Positions 1-10,500 of a stretch of 31,273 nucleotides of DNA are shown here, piece after piece (within the stretch, counting starts at the first letter, position 1; each line of letters opens with the position of its first letter). Location: NCBI RefSeq assembly GCF_001949145.1, contig NW_019091383.1, positions 236,824 through 268,096 of the forward strand, read 5' to 3'. The position numbers and the translations under genes were made by a program. This DNA is from Acanthaster planci (taxonomy: Eukaryota > Echinodermata > Asteroidea > Valvatida > Acanthasteridae). The notes beneath the pieces were generated by a model. It made no database searches. It was given only the letters and a program-made list of their open reading frames with translations, and was not told the origin of the DNA.

Positions 1-625
1 TGAGAAATGATGCAATGCAAGAGAAGCAAGTAGAAAAATATTTGGAGATGAATTCTGTTCCTATGTAGAAAAACTGACTTGACCCTCATGGCTGAGTACG
101 TCCGCAGTAAATTTTGACTGATTGTTTGAGTTAGCAAAGCAGCCATTGAGGATACTTTACTTTGGAGGACTTTAAAGAATTTAAAGAAGTGAGAAATATG
201 TTTAATAAATCCTTGCTAGTCACTAGATAGGTAAATCAAATGCATCTTGGGAAACAGAAATATTGCACACATAATTCGATATTGACTTTTTATGAAAGAA
301 ATGACAGAGGGCGCTTTTCAAATAAAAAGCAGCATGGTATCAGTCATTCACATGATATCCAGGTGATATCATTTGGTATCCACATGATATCCATTTGGTA
401 TCCAGATGATTTATTTTTGTACCAAAGTTGTGTACAGTACTTTCCAACTCGGTGTTTGATTAAATACCTGATACAAGTTTTATCATCTTCAATGCCATAC
501 ATCAGGAAATAACTATTTTGTCATAGAATTCTTGTACATACAAAAATGACGAAGGTTTGACCCTAAAATGTGAAACTAGTCATCTAACTGCAATTGGTTA
601 CTACGTTTGGGATGTAGTGTGCACA
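1..625. repeat. Dispersed repeat copy A (partner at 6738-7465)
   Basis: This stretch aligns by eye, in the same orientation, with 6738-7465. Shared landmarks include gatgaattctgt, gaagtgagaaatatgtttaa, cagagggcgct followed by tcaaataaaaagcagcat, and catctaactgca followed by attggttacta. The left end runs off the window. The copies are clearly diverged, with indels. Copy A carries a local short-period stretch at about 350-410 built from ggtatcc and gatatcc words that copy B lacks. No coding capacity is credible. It could be an old transposable element or a segmental duplication. Confidence 0.75.
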
Positions 626-1515
626 CTGAGAGTGGAAAGCTATAGTGATAAGCCGTGTGTAATTATAAAACATACTTACGAAAATTGTTTTTCATAATCC
701 TATCGCTGGATGGTATAATGTTCATTCCATAACTAAGTATAGTTTCCGCAAAAACTGAAATGTTTTCATGTAGATGACAGAATAATGTGCATAGAATTTC
801 AAAATCTTGTAAAAAGGAGATGATCACTCAACATTTACATGTCATAATATTTCAAAATAGATTGTAGAGAAAATGATTGTAGCTTTTTCTGTTTGCTCAT
901 GTTCTCTCATGGCTTGATATGTCCGAGTAAGTTGTAGTCATACTTTTCCAAGTGGACATGTGTGCCTATTATTTTGTCCATTTGATACAAATTCTGGCCA
1001 AGCTGGGTTCTAGTCCACCCATATCCAGTGGGACAGTTTTCATTGGTGTTTTTTGACCAATTGACGGTTGGGTCATACCTACCCCTTGACCCTTTAGATA
1101 AAAGGTATGAATATTTGCCCTAGATGAAAGACTAAAATTGAAGTTGTTGTGTTTACAAATAAATCAAATCCCTTTTAAGATACATCCAGCAGCCCAAGTG
1201 GGTGGATGTTTTTGATTAAATAGACCCACTTCACCCTTCTCATATCTTACGGGTTCCAGACTACCTGCAGATATGCATTCGAAACTTGGCGAATTTGTTT
1301 AGTGCTCGAGCCGACTTAAAGCAATTCATGGAAGTCATTAGGGTTCATTTGTTTTCTTTTGTAATGCCTTTTGTCACAGCAAATAAGTTACTTATCATTT
1401 TCACAAATGCGTCTAGGAGAGCCTTACCTTTACTTGAATAAATCTTCTATCATATTTTTGATTCTGTTGTGGGTTTTGATAAGGAGTGTCTGCCTTCACT
1501 ATTCGTATCTTCACA
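626..1515. other. Upstream flank of the phosphatase gene, no gene seen
   Basis: AT-rich non-coding sequence lies between repeat copy A and the first phosphatase ATG. A B-box-like word (gggttctagtcc) occurs near 1004-1015 without a matching A box or tRNA fold. I see no clear TATA box or CpG-rich promoter. The phosphatase promoter or an untranslated exon may lie here but cannot be placed. Confidence 0.5.
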
Positions 1516-4335
1516 ATGGTGTCATCCTTTGGCCCCTCTAAGACTGTGACGTCGGATGTGGACAGCCTCAAAGAAAACGTCATCCTCTTGGATTCCATCC
1601 CCAACCTGCGACGGGGAGATAGCCACGGTAAGCTGTTCCGGTCCTCCATGCAGGATCGAGCCACCCAAGCAGACATTCAAGCCCTCACCAATCCCGACAT
1701 CCGCTCTTACTTCGACTGTCGCAGCGTTAAAGAGTATCGTACCTCCGAAAATGGCAAGGCTAAAGCAATCGATGACTTTGTCCACGTTTTGGTACCGGAC
1801 ATTCCGGACCAACAGGCAGCAAAAAAATACCCCTTTGTAAGTACCATTCCTGTGAAGGATTTAAGCGGAAACCCGGTCACGCATCCATCACCTGGAATGG
1901 GTCAGAGTGAACCAAAAAGAGATGGCCCTTGATGTTTTCTACATGGCACCTTGGTACACTGAGCAGATTTTCACTGTGCTCTGGGCGATCATCGGCATCT
2001 TTGTGGATAAAGCTGTCCTGTATTTTACTCAGTGTTTATCGGAGCAATTCCACAGGTATGACCTAGTAGGATGGTACCTGGGGCTTCTGAAGTACGCAAG
2101 CAAGGAAATATGTTTCAGTAAGTCATTTAAAAAAGCAAACTTTATTTAAAAAGGGAAAGCCTTTTCTTACCATAGGACTGAAAGTTGCATTTTGGTTTAT
2201 TCAGAACGCAGAAATGTGTTTTCCATTTCATTTAACTTGAAACAAATCGCAAAGTTTGGAGTGGACAACATACATTTTTCATCATGTAACCTTCTGTAAG
2301 ATAATGATGTCACAAGTTTAATGAGCAATGGCTAATTTTGAGAGGAAGGATTTTACTGTTCTTATCGAAATAAATGAATATATATAAACACATCCTCCGA
2401 TAAAATGACAAGTGTTCCTTGATGTCATATTTTTCGCAAATTCTACAATTGTTTGGGTCAAACTTCAAGAAAAAAGTGCACAGGCTCTTGTAAAACTTCG
2501 CCATGAATTGGTTTCCATGCAGAAAGTCGTCATAGAGATCTTTAGTCTGTCTTAGTCGCCTTACCCATTGCACATATTCACAGTCAAAAGTACCATTGTA
2601 GTTGTGACCAAATGAATAATATTTGCCTTGTTTTTTGCCTCTCAGTCCTGAAGACCCTCTCTGATCCTGAGAATCTCCCAGCCATGGTCTGCTGTGCACA
2701 TGGCAAAGATCGGACAGGAGTTGTGATAGCTTTGGTACTAAGCGTTCTAGGAAAATCAGACGAGTATATCGCCGTGGATTACAGTTTATCTCAGGTCAAT
2801 GGGCAGGCCATTTGAATATAACCCTCAGGGGTTGGGGATTTTCACTTCTTGCTTTTGACTATAACATGGCAACAGAACTCCTCCTATATCTCAGGCCCCT
2901 CCCCCTTCCAACAAACTGTAACAGCCAGTGGCAGAACTCTTAGAACTTACTAATAAAATTGATTAGAGATGTAGGAGTACTAGTTATGCCCAGCCGAACA
3001 TTCTTGACCGATGGCATGTCCAAATGTTTGGAGCAAAGGGCTTCTTATTCTAAAAATGGCAGTCCAACATTTTATTCCTCCTGAAGCCTCACCCCCAAAA
3101 ACAGAAAAAGAAAAATGCTACCTGACACCTCACAATTATTCCAAAAATATAAAACTAATGATAAGAAAATTGAAAATCAGCAAAGCATTACCAAAGAATT
3201 GCTTGCTTGAAACTTCCAAAATACAGCTTCACACAATCTGTTTAATTGGTCTTACATGCAGTGCCTTAGCGAAGGCATTTTCTTGGGGGGGGTGTGCCAG
3301 AATCAATTTGCTGACTTGCAACTTGTTCACCAACCTTGTGTTGTGTAAAAATTCACAAAGCGATCCATAGTATGCTAGATTTCAGGGGAAATTTGGATGG
3401 CCAACGTATATCGTTTAAGCACTAAATTTGGATTCATTTGCCGAGCAAAGCTCTATTTACCGACTGGAATTAATTATGGGGGGGGCACTACCAGAGGCGT
3501 ATCCAGCTGTTGGTGTCGAAGAAGGAGGCAAATACAAAAGCAAATGCAGCTTTGGACTCATTGAACTTGATGTCAGAGGAGACAAAAATATCAAGTCTTA
3601 CTTGCGGTCTCGCCATCCTTGCTTTTATTTGATGGTTTTCTTGGGGTTTTGGTGGTAATATTTGATAAACAATATACTAATAACTTCTTCTCATATGAAA
3701 AATTCTTTAAAAAAAATTCCGTCCCCACTGTCTTCCTGCTGGATACGCCACTAGGTACTCCCCCTCCCGTCGCTACACCCTTGCTAACACGGTGCATCAA
3801 TCTTTGTTTAATCCTTGCAGAAAGGGCTGGAACCCATCATGCCTGAGCTGAAAGAGAAAACAAAACATCCTCTCTCTGACGATTCATTTCTCCTGGCAGG
3901 GAAGGAAACAATGCTTGAGGTTCTTAACACCACCAGAAAAATTTTAGTGAAACACGTACATGTATATGAATAAACCCAGCATGATTCAATCACAAAAGGT
4001 CATCCAAAAGCACAACCCTTCTGGCATTCTCACGGATTACATTTCATGGATATTCCTTTTGTCTGTATTGGTGACAATTCTCACCGAACCTCAATCTCTA
4101 GCTCATATTTGGACTAGACTCAGTTTTATTTTTGCTGCCAGACATCATAACTTTACCAAAAACTTGGAATGTGCCTTTCGTTGGAATAAAGCTACGGACA
4201 TCATTCTTTGAAAGGTTGAACAGCAATGCCAATGTTGATTTTTCTAATAATTCAAACGTTCCTCGTGTTTTGAATTCCTAGGTATGGAATACTTGGAATC
4301 CATCGGCTTTGGCAGGGAAGACCAGACCAAGTAGC
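1516..4335 (+). CDS. IphP / Y_phosphatase3-type tyrosine or dual-specificity phosphatase, multi-exon
   Basis: Proposed coding exons are 1516-1836, 1967-2117 (or starting near 1922), 2646-2794, 3821 to about 3946-3961, and 4282-4335. The start is the ATG at 1516, in context acaATGG. Exon 1 carries a family-like IRSYFDCRSVKEYR segment. Exon 3 carries the signature CAHGKDRTG (Cys at 2693-2695, Arg at 2711-2713), the CX5R loop in which Cys attacks phosphate. Lys and Asp in the loop are typical of IphP/PtpB-type phosphatases and of lipid-active relatives, so the substrate could be phosphoprotein or phosphoinositide. The last exon ends in a family-like GMEYLESIGFG. Exons 2-3 join in phase and 3-4 join in phase. 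The 5' edge of exon 2 is uncertain, and the 4-5 junction is out of phase with every GT donor seen, so a small exon may be missing or the gene may be damaged. I do not recognise a named vertebrate orthologue. Confidence 0.72.
3478..3765. mobile_element. Foldback (MITE-like) element in phosphatase intron 3
   Basis: Imperfect inverted arms lie at about 3478-3507 and 3737-3765. Both contain ggcgtatccagc (on opposite strands) next to a G-rich or C-rich end. The interior has no coding capacity. This looks like a non-autonomous DNA element sitting in the 1.0 kb intron 2795-3820. I did not find convincing target-site duplications. Confidence 0.5.
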
Positions 4336-5794
4336 GGCTGGCTCTTGCTTAAAACTGCCTCTCGCACTGGATTCTTTGAAAATTGACATAGATATACCGC
4401 CCTTGCTAAATTCAGTTTCATTTGGCTGTTGGAAGGGATGGCATAATTTTTACTCACAAAATTGATTCAATTTCCAAAAATTCAATTCAAACATGAACTG
4501 GAAACAATGAGCTGATATTAGACTATTCTATTAACTTCAGGGCTTGGAAAAATGGAACATTCCAGAGACAAGTGGTCAGTATAGTTTGCTATTTCCGCAC
4601 TTCAGTTTTAGCCTATGACGCTAAACAGCATTGGTACAACATTTGAAATTGTTAACCTTGTCCAGAAAATTAATCTGCACAAATCGTGAAGGACACTTTT
4701 TTGTTGAGAAAGTCAGACTTAAACGGAAATTCCATCAAGAGCAGTACAAGACTTCTGGGAACAGAATTCTATTTTGGATTGGCATAAAGTTCTAGAACAC
4801 AAGTTTTTCATGCACAGACTTTGTATGCATTGACCCTCAGTGCTTTCAACCAATGTAGGATCACCGGTTATAAATATGTTACGTAGTCCCTTTTTGAAAA
4901 CGGTTCACTTTGTAATAAATGTACGGTTATTAAACTGCTAAATCAAAGGTTTTGCAAAATAGCATCACTTTATGGAATGGTATATTTAGCCTAATGACAA
5001 AGTTTATTTACGATTAGGCATTCAACAAAAAAACCCTCTTGTTTGAATGAAAGTTGCCCATTCACATAGCCATTTAGCCAATGCTGCAGAGGGAATCCCA
5101 CAGCAAGCAGCTACTCCCCTCCCCCCATCAGCCCAAACTGTAAAATTAATGTTCTTGTGACAACCCCCCCTCCACTTCACCACTATTTACATTGGTGGAA
5201 GTTTTTTAACCTACCTCCTAAAAAGTAAGGCCCTTCATGTACTTACTTCAACTGCCAAGGTTAACCACAGTCCTGTACTTTTCCAATTTGTTTTGAGAAA
5301 CAGCGTCAAAGAGCTGGAACCATTTCCTGGGACTTCAAATTAAAGACTTCCATTTGTCAGTGTTTTGCAAGTAGTGGCTTGACAGGTTCAATTAGGCCTC
5401 TAGTGTTTGTTTGTTTTTTTCAAAATAAACTTCCCTTCCCTCTATTTTTAAAGTCTTTTGAAAAATTTTGATTTGTTCTTGTTCACTACAGAGTCACTGT
5501 TTCATATTTTTGCTTATTAACTTTTTTTAAATACGTCTAGGTGGTTTGTAGCAGTACCTGAATGCAATTTGTATTGACATACAAGAATAACATGTACAAC
5601 CTGTCTTGTCAGATTTGTGCCTACAGGTGCCCAGACTGTTGAACGTCGAAAGAGTAAGTTGGAAGTTGAATTTCTGCTGTGCAAATAGCACAAGAAACTG
5701 GTGTGTGAAACTTCCATGCGTGACTCATGTAGAGATTTTCTTTTGTCATGCAGTACAGTTTTACACCACATTCTCTGGCTTGTTTCCATCAGAA
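4336..5794. other. 3' flank of the phosphatase gene, no further gene seen
   Basis: Non-coding sequence after the phosphatase stop, probably 3' UTR followed by intergenic DNA. An AATAAA lies at 4914-4919, about 580 bases after the stop, and is the best candidate polyadenylation signal. Short C-rich runs occur near 5115-5170. Nothing else is supported. Confidence 0.45.
4914..4919 (+). promoter_or_regulatory. Candidate polyadenylation signal AATAAA, phosphatase gene
   Basis: A canonical hexamer lies downstream of the phosphatase stop codon. It was assigned only by position; a downstream GU-rich element was not assessed. Confidence 0.35.
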
Positions 5795-5853
5795 TTAACC
5801 CTAACCCTCCTCAATCCTTCACCGGTTGGAGGACTGAGGAGTGTTAGGGTTAA
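5795..5853. mobile_element. 59-base TTAA-flanked foldback with CCCTAAC/GTTAGGG ends
   Basis: The sequence begins TTAACCCTAAC and ends GTTAGGGTTAA, an exact 11-base inverted pair. The arms continue inward imperfectly (cctcctcaatccttcaccgg against ccggttggaggactgaggag), so nearly the whole 59 bases can form one hairpin. TTAA at both outer edges is the target-site hallmark of piggyBac-class transposons. It is likely a tiny non-autonomous element or a pair of solo ends. Confidence 0.6.
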
Positions 5854-6737
5854 GGTATGATGTTGTGCCTTTCTTTTGTATCGCAACCTTTCTGAATATA
5901 ATGTGTTTTTTAAATGATGCTCGGATCAAAACATGTAGCAGGATACTCGAGTCAGAGTTTGCAACCACTTATTTCTTCGGAAAAATGTATTTCCACAAAA
6001 AATGATTACTTAATAACCAAAAGGTATAAAATAAAAACTGGAAAATAAACCTTAACGTGAAAAAAAAATTGGATAAAACAGTACTACATTGTATATATGT
6101 TGCACAAGCTGAGGACTTTCTTGCAAAAGATGTCCATTTATTTATCCTTGTCACAAATCTGTACATTCATTTCCATGCAACAGAGCAGAACTGTGAGCAG
6201 AAAGGATTAAGAGCAAGTAACAAAAACACAAATCAAAAAAAGGGGTTCTATTGGTCATCCCTTTATGTTTTTTAAAATCGAATCCGTGATGCTTACAAAA
6301 ATCTTCCATAAGCTTTACACGTTCAGAGGGTTTAGCTCAAGTTAGCTAATAATGTATTCTTCGGATAATACTCGGATGGTGATCAAAATTTGACTAAATA
6401 CCATCTGTGTTGGTTCCCGTCACCCGGATACCATTCCTTGGTTTTTGGGTGTCAGAAACTTTCATATTGGGGCTGTTACATTTCCTTAAATTATAACATC
6501 AGTGAAGATGAACCGCATTGCAGGAATGCCCCGTCTAATAAGCCATCGCAATAAAAGACACGTATTTAATGGATGGGTTAAATGCAGTTTTTCTAATTAT
6601 AACCAAAATAGAAATGTCAAAAACTTCCCAGTAAGGCTCTTCTTGTAACCTCATAAAAAAAGTTAAACGCTTGAACATTTGATTTAACGATTGATTAAAC
6701 GTGGATGTACATAAACATCTTGGTATCAAACATTGAA
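5854..6737. other. Intergenic AT-rich stretch, nothing recognised
   Basis: No gene-like open frame with splice sites, no RNA gene and no strong repeat was seen. It lies between the phosphatase 3' flank and repeat copy B. A TTTATT at 6137-6142 (AATAAA on the minus strand) could be a distant polyadenylation signal for the BACURD gene, but its distance from the stop (about 1.4 kb) makes this weak. Confidence 0.4.
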
Positions 6738-7465
6738 ATGAGAAAGGATAATATATGCAATGCAAGCGCGGCAAGTATAAAAATATCTGAAGATGAATTC
6801 TGTGCAGAAAAGCTGACTTGATGGCTCATCTAGAAAATCCTCAATATGCAGTGTGACATGCCCTCAGTTAATTTTGACCGAATTTTTTTAAGTTGGCAAA
6901 ACAGACCTTGAAGATAGTTATGTCTGAGGAGGACTTCGAAAATTTAAAAGAAGTGAGAAATATGTTTAATAAAATCCTTGGAAATTAATTTCATAAGTAA
7001 ATCAAGGGAATCTGAGGAAACAGAGAAATTGCACACATTTCGGTTTTGACTCTTTAAAAAAGAAATGGCAGAGGGCGCTCTTCAAATAAAAAGCAGCATT
7101 TCCATTCATCCTCTTTATCTTTTACCGAACAAAGAGGGTAAAGCTAATATACAAAATCTCCCCCTTTTTATGCCCAAATACGTGTATCATATGGGAATAC
7201 AATCAGTTATTGAACACATAATGTATTTATGTTTGTACCAAGTTGTGTACGGTACTTGAGCGATTATTCAATTCGAAACATACTTTATACACGTTTGCAT
7301 GCATGCATGCATATCTGTAATGCCATACATGTATATGGCTTCATGAAAATGACAATTTCATTATAGAATTTGGTACATAAAAAAATTTACGAAGGTCTCA
7401 CCGTCAAATGTGAAACAGTCATCTAACTGCAGGAGCGACTTCCTATTGGTTACTACATTTGGAAT
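6738..7465. repeat. Dispersed repeat copy B (partner at 1-625)
   Basis: Same-strand diverged duplicate of copy A, with the same order of shared words across the whole stretch. It contains a short GCAT microsatellite near 7297-7311 that is absent from copy A. It ends about 58 bases from the BACURD stop codon, so the 3' UTR of that gene must run into or through it. Confidence 0.75.
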
Positions 7466-7522
7466 GTTGTCAGCTCTGCCTATTACAACACCACATCAGC
7501 GGGCAGTGGCCTGCAGCTAGCC

Positions 7523-10500
7523 TCATGTTTTCCGGACGCGGTGGTCTTCGTCGTCGTCACTGTGGCAGGCCGCAGCGGCGGCGAAGGAGCCTAACTTGGT
7601 GCCTATGTTGTGCATGGCCTCGGCGTCTTGGCTGTCAAGCTTCTCGTAGAGGAGAATATTTAACGTTTCCTCCAGGATCCGTGCCTCTGGAAACTCAACC
7701 TAGCATGACAGCAAGAAAAAATGGTAAGTGTCCCTGTCACCTTTACAAACAGTCAGGCCAACATTTTCTTATTTGTCGAACTACGAACTCGCTAACTCTG
7801 AATAATCCAATTTTTTCGGGGGAAAACAAAAATTAAGATGTTTCCCCAATGTAGAAATTTTAGTGTTTTGAAAATAAAATTTGACTGTATTTTAATCTTT
7901 TTCCTGGGGTTATTTTTTTTTTCTCAATATATCAGAAACACACAGTCAACCATTTGTCCTCGACCCTGTAAAATTTCATGCTGTGTCTAAATTCCAATAA
8001 CTTACAAAAATGCCCGCCAAAGGAAGAGAAAACACTTCATAATTTTGCAAACATTGATAATAAAATAGGTACAAAAAGTCTTACAACAGACACACACACA
8101 AAATTATTTTGTTCACACATAATTTTCCACTCAACCATATCAAACCTCAACCCTAACCTTCCCCAACCACACAGAATTAAACAGTAGTAAAGCGTTTAAT
8201 TCTGTGGGGATAGGTCTGGTAGGCCCATAATAGCTGGCTTTTGCATTGGGTTTGGCATACCCAACAGCCTCTGTGCACAAAGTCCCATATGGGTGTTTAA
8301 CTTTGTGTGAATGGGGATGGTTAGGGCTAGCAAACCTTGGGGGGTTAGGGCTAAAGAACTTAAAACATACAAACAATGTAGCTATAGGAAATTTGTTGCA
8401 GAAATATAATACCTTGTCTGCAAGAATCAGCTTCAATAAGTACTTGTATGTCTATCACACGTCCTTTCTACAAGCTACAAGTCCTTTCACAAGACCAGTC
8501 ATACAAGGTGAACAACGGCAAAGGCATGCTTTTATCACAGTTCATTTAAATATGCTGTGACTATGAGCCCCGAGCTCGACCAAGAGGAGGTGCAATTTTC
8601 CTGGCAATGGAGGCTCCGTTGGTCCGAACTGCACATCGCTGGTTCACAAACGACTATGAAATGCACGCACTATGGTTGCGTCGCTACCAGCAAAATGAAC
8701 GCTCCCGACCAACATGGCTCTTTTCAGCCAATGAGGGGGTGCTTCTGCTCAAGCCAGATACAACTGGATGACTTGTTACGGACTTGCAGGGCTTTGTGAT
8801 GGACTCGACTAAAACACAAGGAACACTATTTAGGGGCATGTTTGATAACAAACGACAGTCCAATCCCTGGTCAACTGCCTCTTAGTCTTACTATAAAGGC
8901 ATACATAATAACACACTTCCACACACATGACCAAAATATAACAATTTTCGTGAGATCTCAGTGTTGGCTGGTTACCTATCTCAATCCAGTCTTGCTGTCT
9001 GCCATCCTGCATGATTATTTACGAGCCAATAGTTCCTCGTCACTTAATTGCAAAAAAGGCCATTGATAACCAGTGATTAAAAACAGTGCCTAGAATCTGG
9101 TTTCAAATGGTCAAATACAAGTCCCACCATCCATTGTTGAAGTGACTTTGGCCAAACTATGGTTAGCTATAGTTTACACTCTAACTTGTCCACATAGAGC
9201 AAGACCTATGTGGGTCTTGGTCAATCTCCAGCCACCAAAATGCCACTGACCCCTCACCTTGGTCTGCTTCTTTTCACTGGTGTACATGATGGACGTGCAG
9301 CTGATCTCGGCCACCTTGCGACTGTGACCGTAGAAGGACCAGCAGCAGATCTCCTCGTTGCCGCCAATGACGTCCTTGACGAAGATGACACGTCCGTTGA
9401 AACGGACCGAGAGCTTGTCAAACATCTCTATGTTCTTCAATATGTTGTCATCTGAGTTGCTGTGAACAAAATGACACCAAGACTTTTTTAATTGTAAAGG
9501 TAAATAACCCTCAGAGTGTCACTGCAAAAGAAAATAAAAGTCGTAAAGTTTGAAAACTCTGAACAGGTCACATTCCTGAGCAATTGAGGACAGTGAAGCA
9601 GTGCCAGGCAGGGAAAGGAATAGAAGGGATTTTTTTCATAAGTCTTAGTGTAACTTCAACTCAATTGAACCAATATAGATAATAACCCTAACCGCCGAGC
9701 ATATTGTTTGGCTTAAAGTACTCAGTACTACAAAATACTAAGTAATAGCCTGAGCCTGAAGGACCTAGCGCTACAGATTACTACTTCTGGCTAGGTTACT
9801 TCCATTGTTAACTGTACAGAGAACAATAAAGCCATGCATTCATAGTGCCACAGCACTGTATGGTACATCGTCTTTTCTATTGTATTTTATGGCTTCAGAG
9901 AACAATACGGTCATGTCCTCATACAAGCGGCAGCACTGATTACTACATTTTACTACAAGTAGTAATTTGTAGTATTATGTAGGGTTAGGGTTAAAACAAA
10001 CTGTCATATGTAACAAACCGGCAAATGAAAGACATGTTTATGTGCACACTTGGAATCTGCCACAGAGAGCTCTCATAATTGTCCAGTGATTAAACAGAAC
10101 ATGAATTTCACATGACGACAAAAACCAATACAGACAAATCCAGCGACCAGAATTGAAAGCCATTACTGCGGGGCTATGCTGTTATTTCTGTCTGACAATT
10201 GGCCACGAGCTGGACCATGAGAGAGCGCTGTTTTCTAAGCAACAGAGACTCCTTTGGTCAGAACTTCAAGTGGTTTACGAGCAACTAGGAAATGCATGAG
10301 CTAGGGTCACATCGCTACCAACAAATCAGTGCTGCTCTTTTAAACCGATGAGGGGGGGGTGCTTCTACTCGAGGTCGATAGGAAGTTGCCATCATGTACG
10401 AACGTGTCCAAGTTTAAACCCATGTGTTATGGCTCTACAGTAATGGTATCTTCTTGGATTTGTCTACACGTTTGTTATCATCCACTCCGACTAGAGGCAC

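Noticed and set aside
350-410. CRISPR-like short repeat in copy A
   Set aside because: The ggtatcc/gatatcc words are irregular and short, without spacers; this is a local simple repeat in animal DNA.
240-512. 90-aa open frame in repeat copy A
   Set aside because: The matching stretch in copy B does not preserve the frame, so there is no sign of protein-level constraint.
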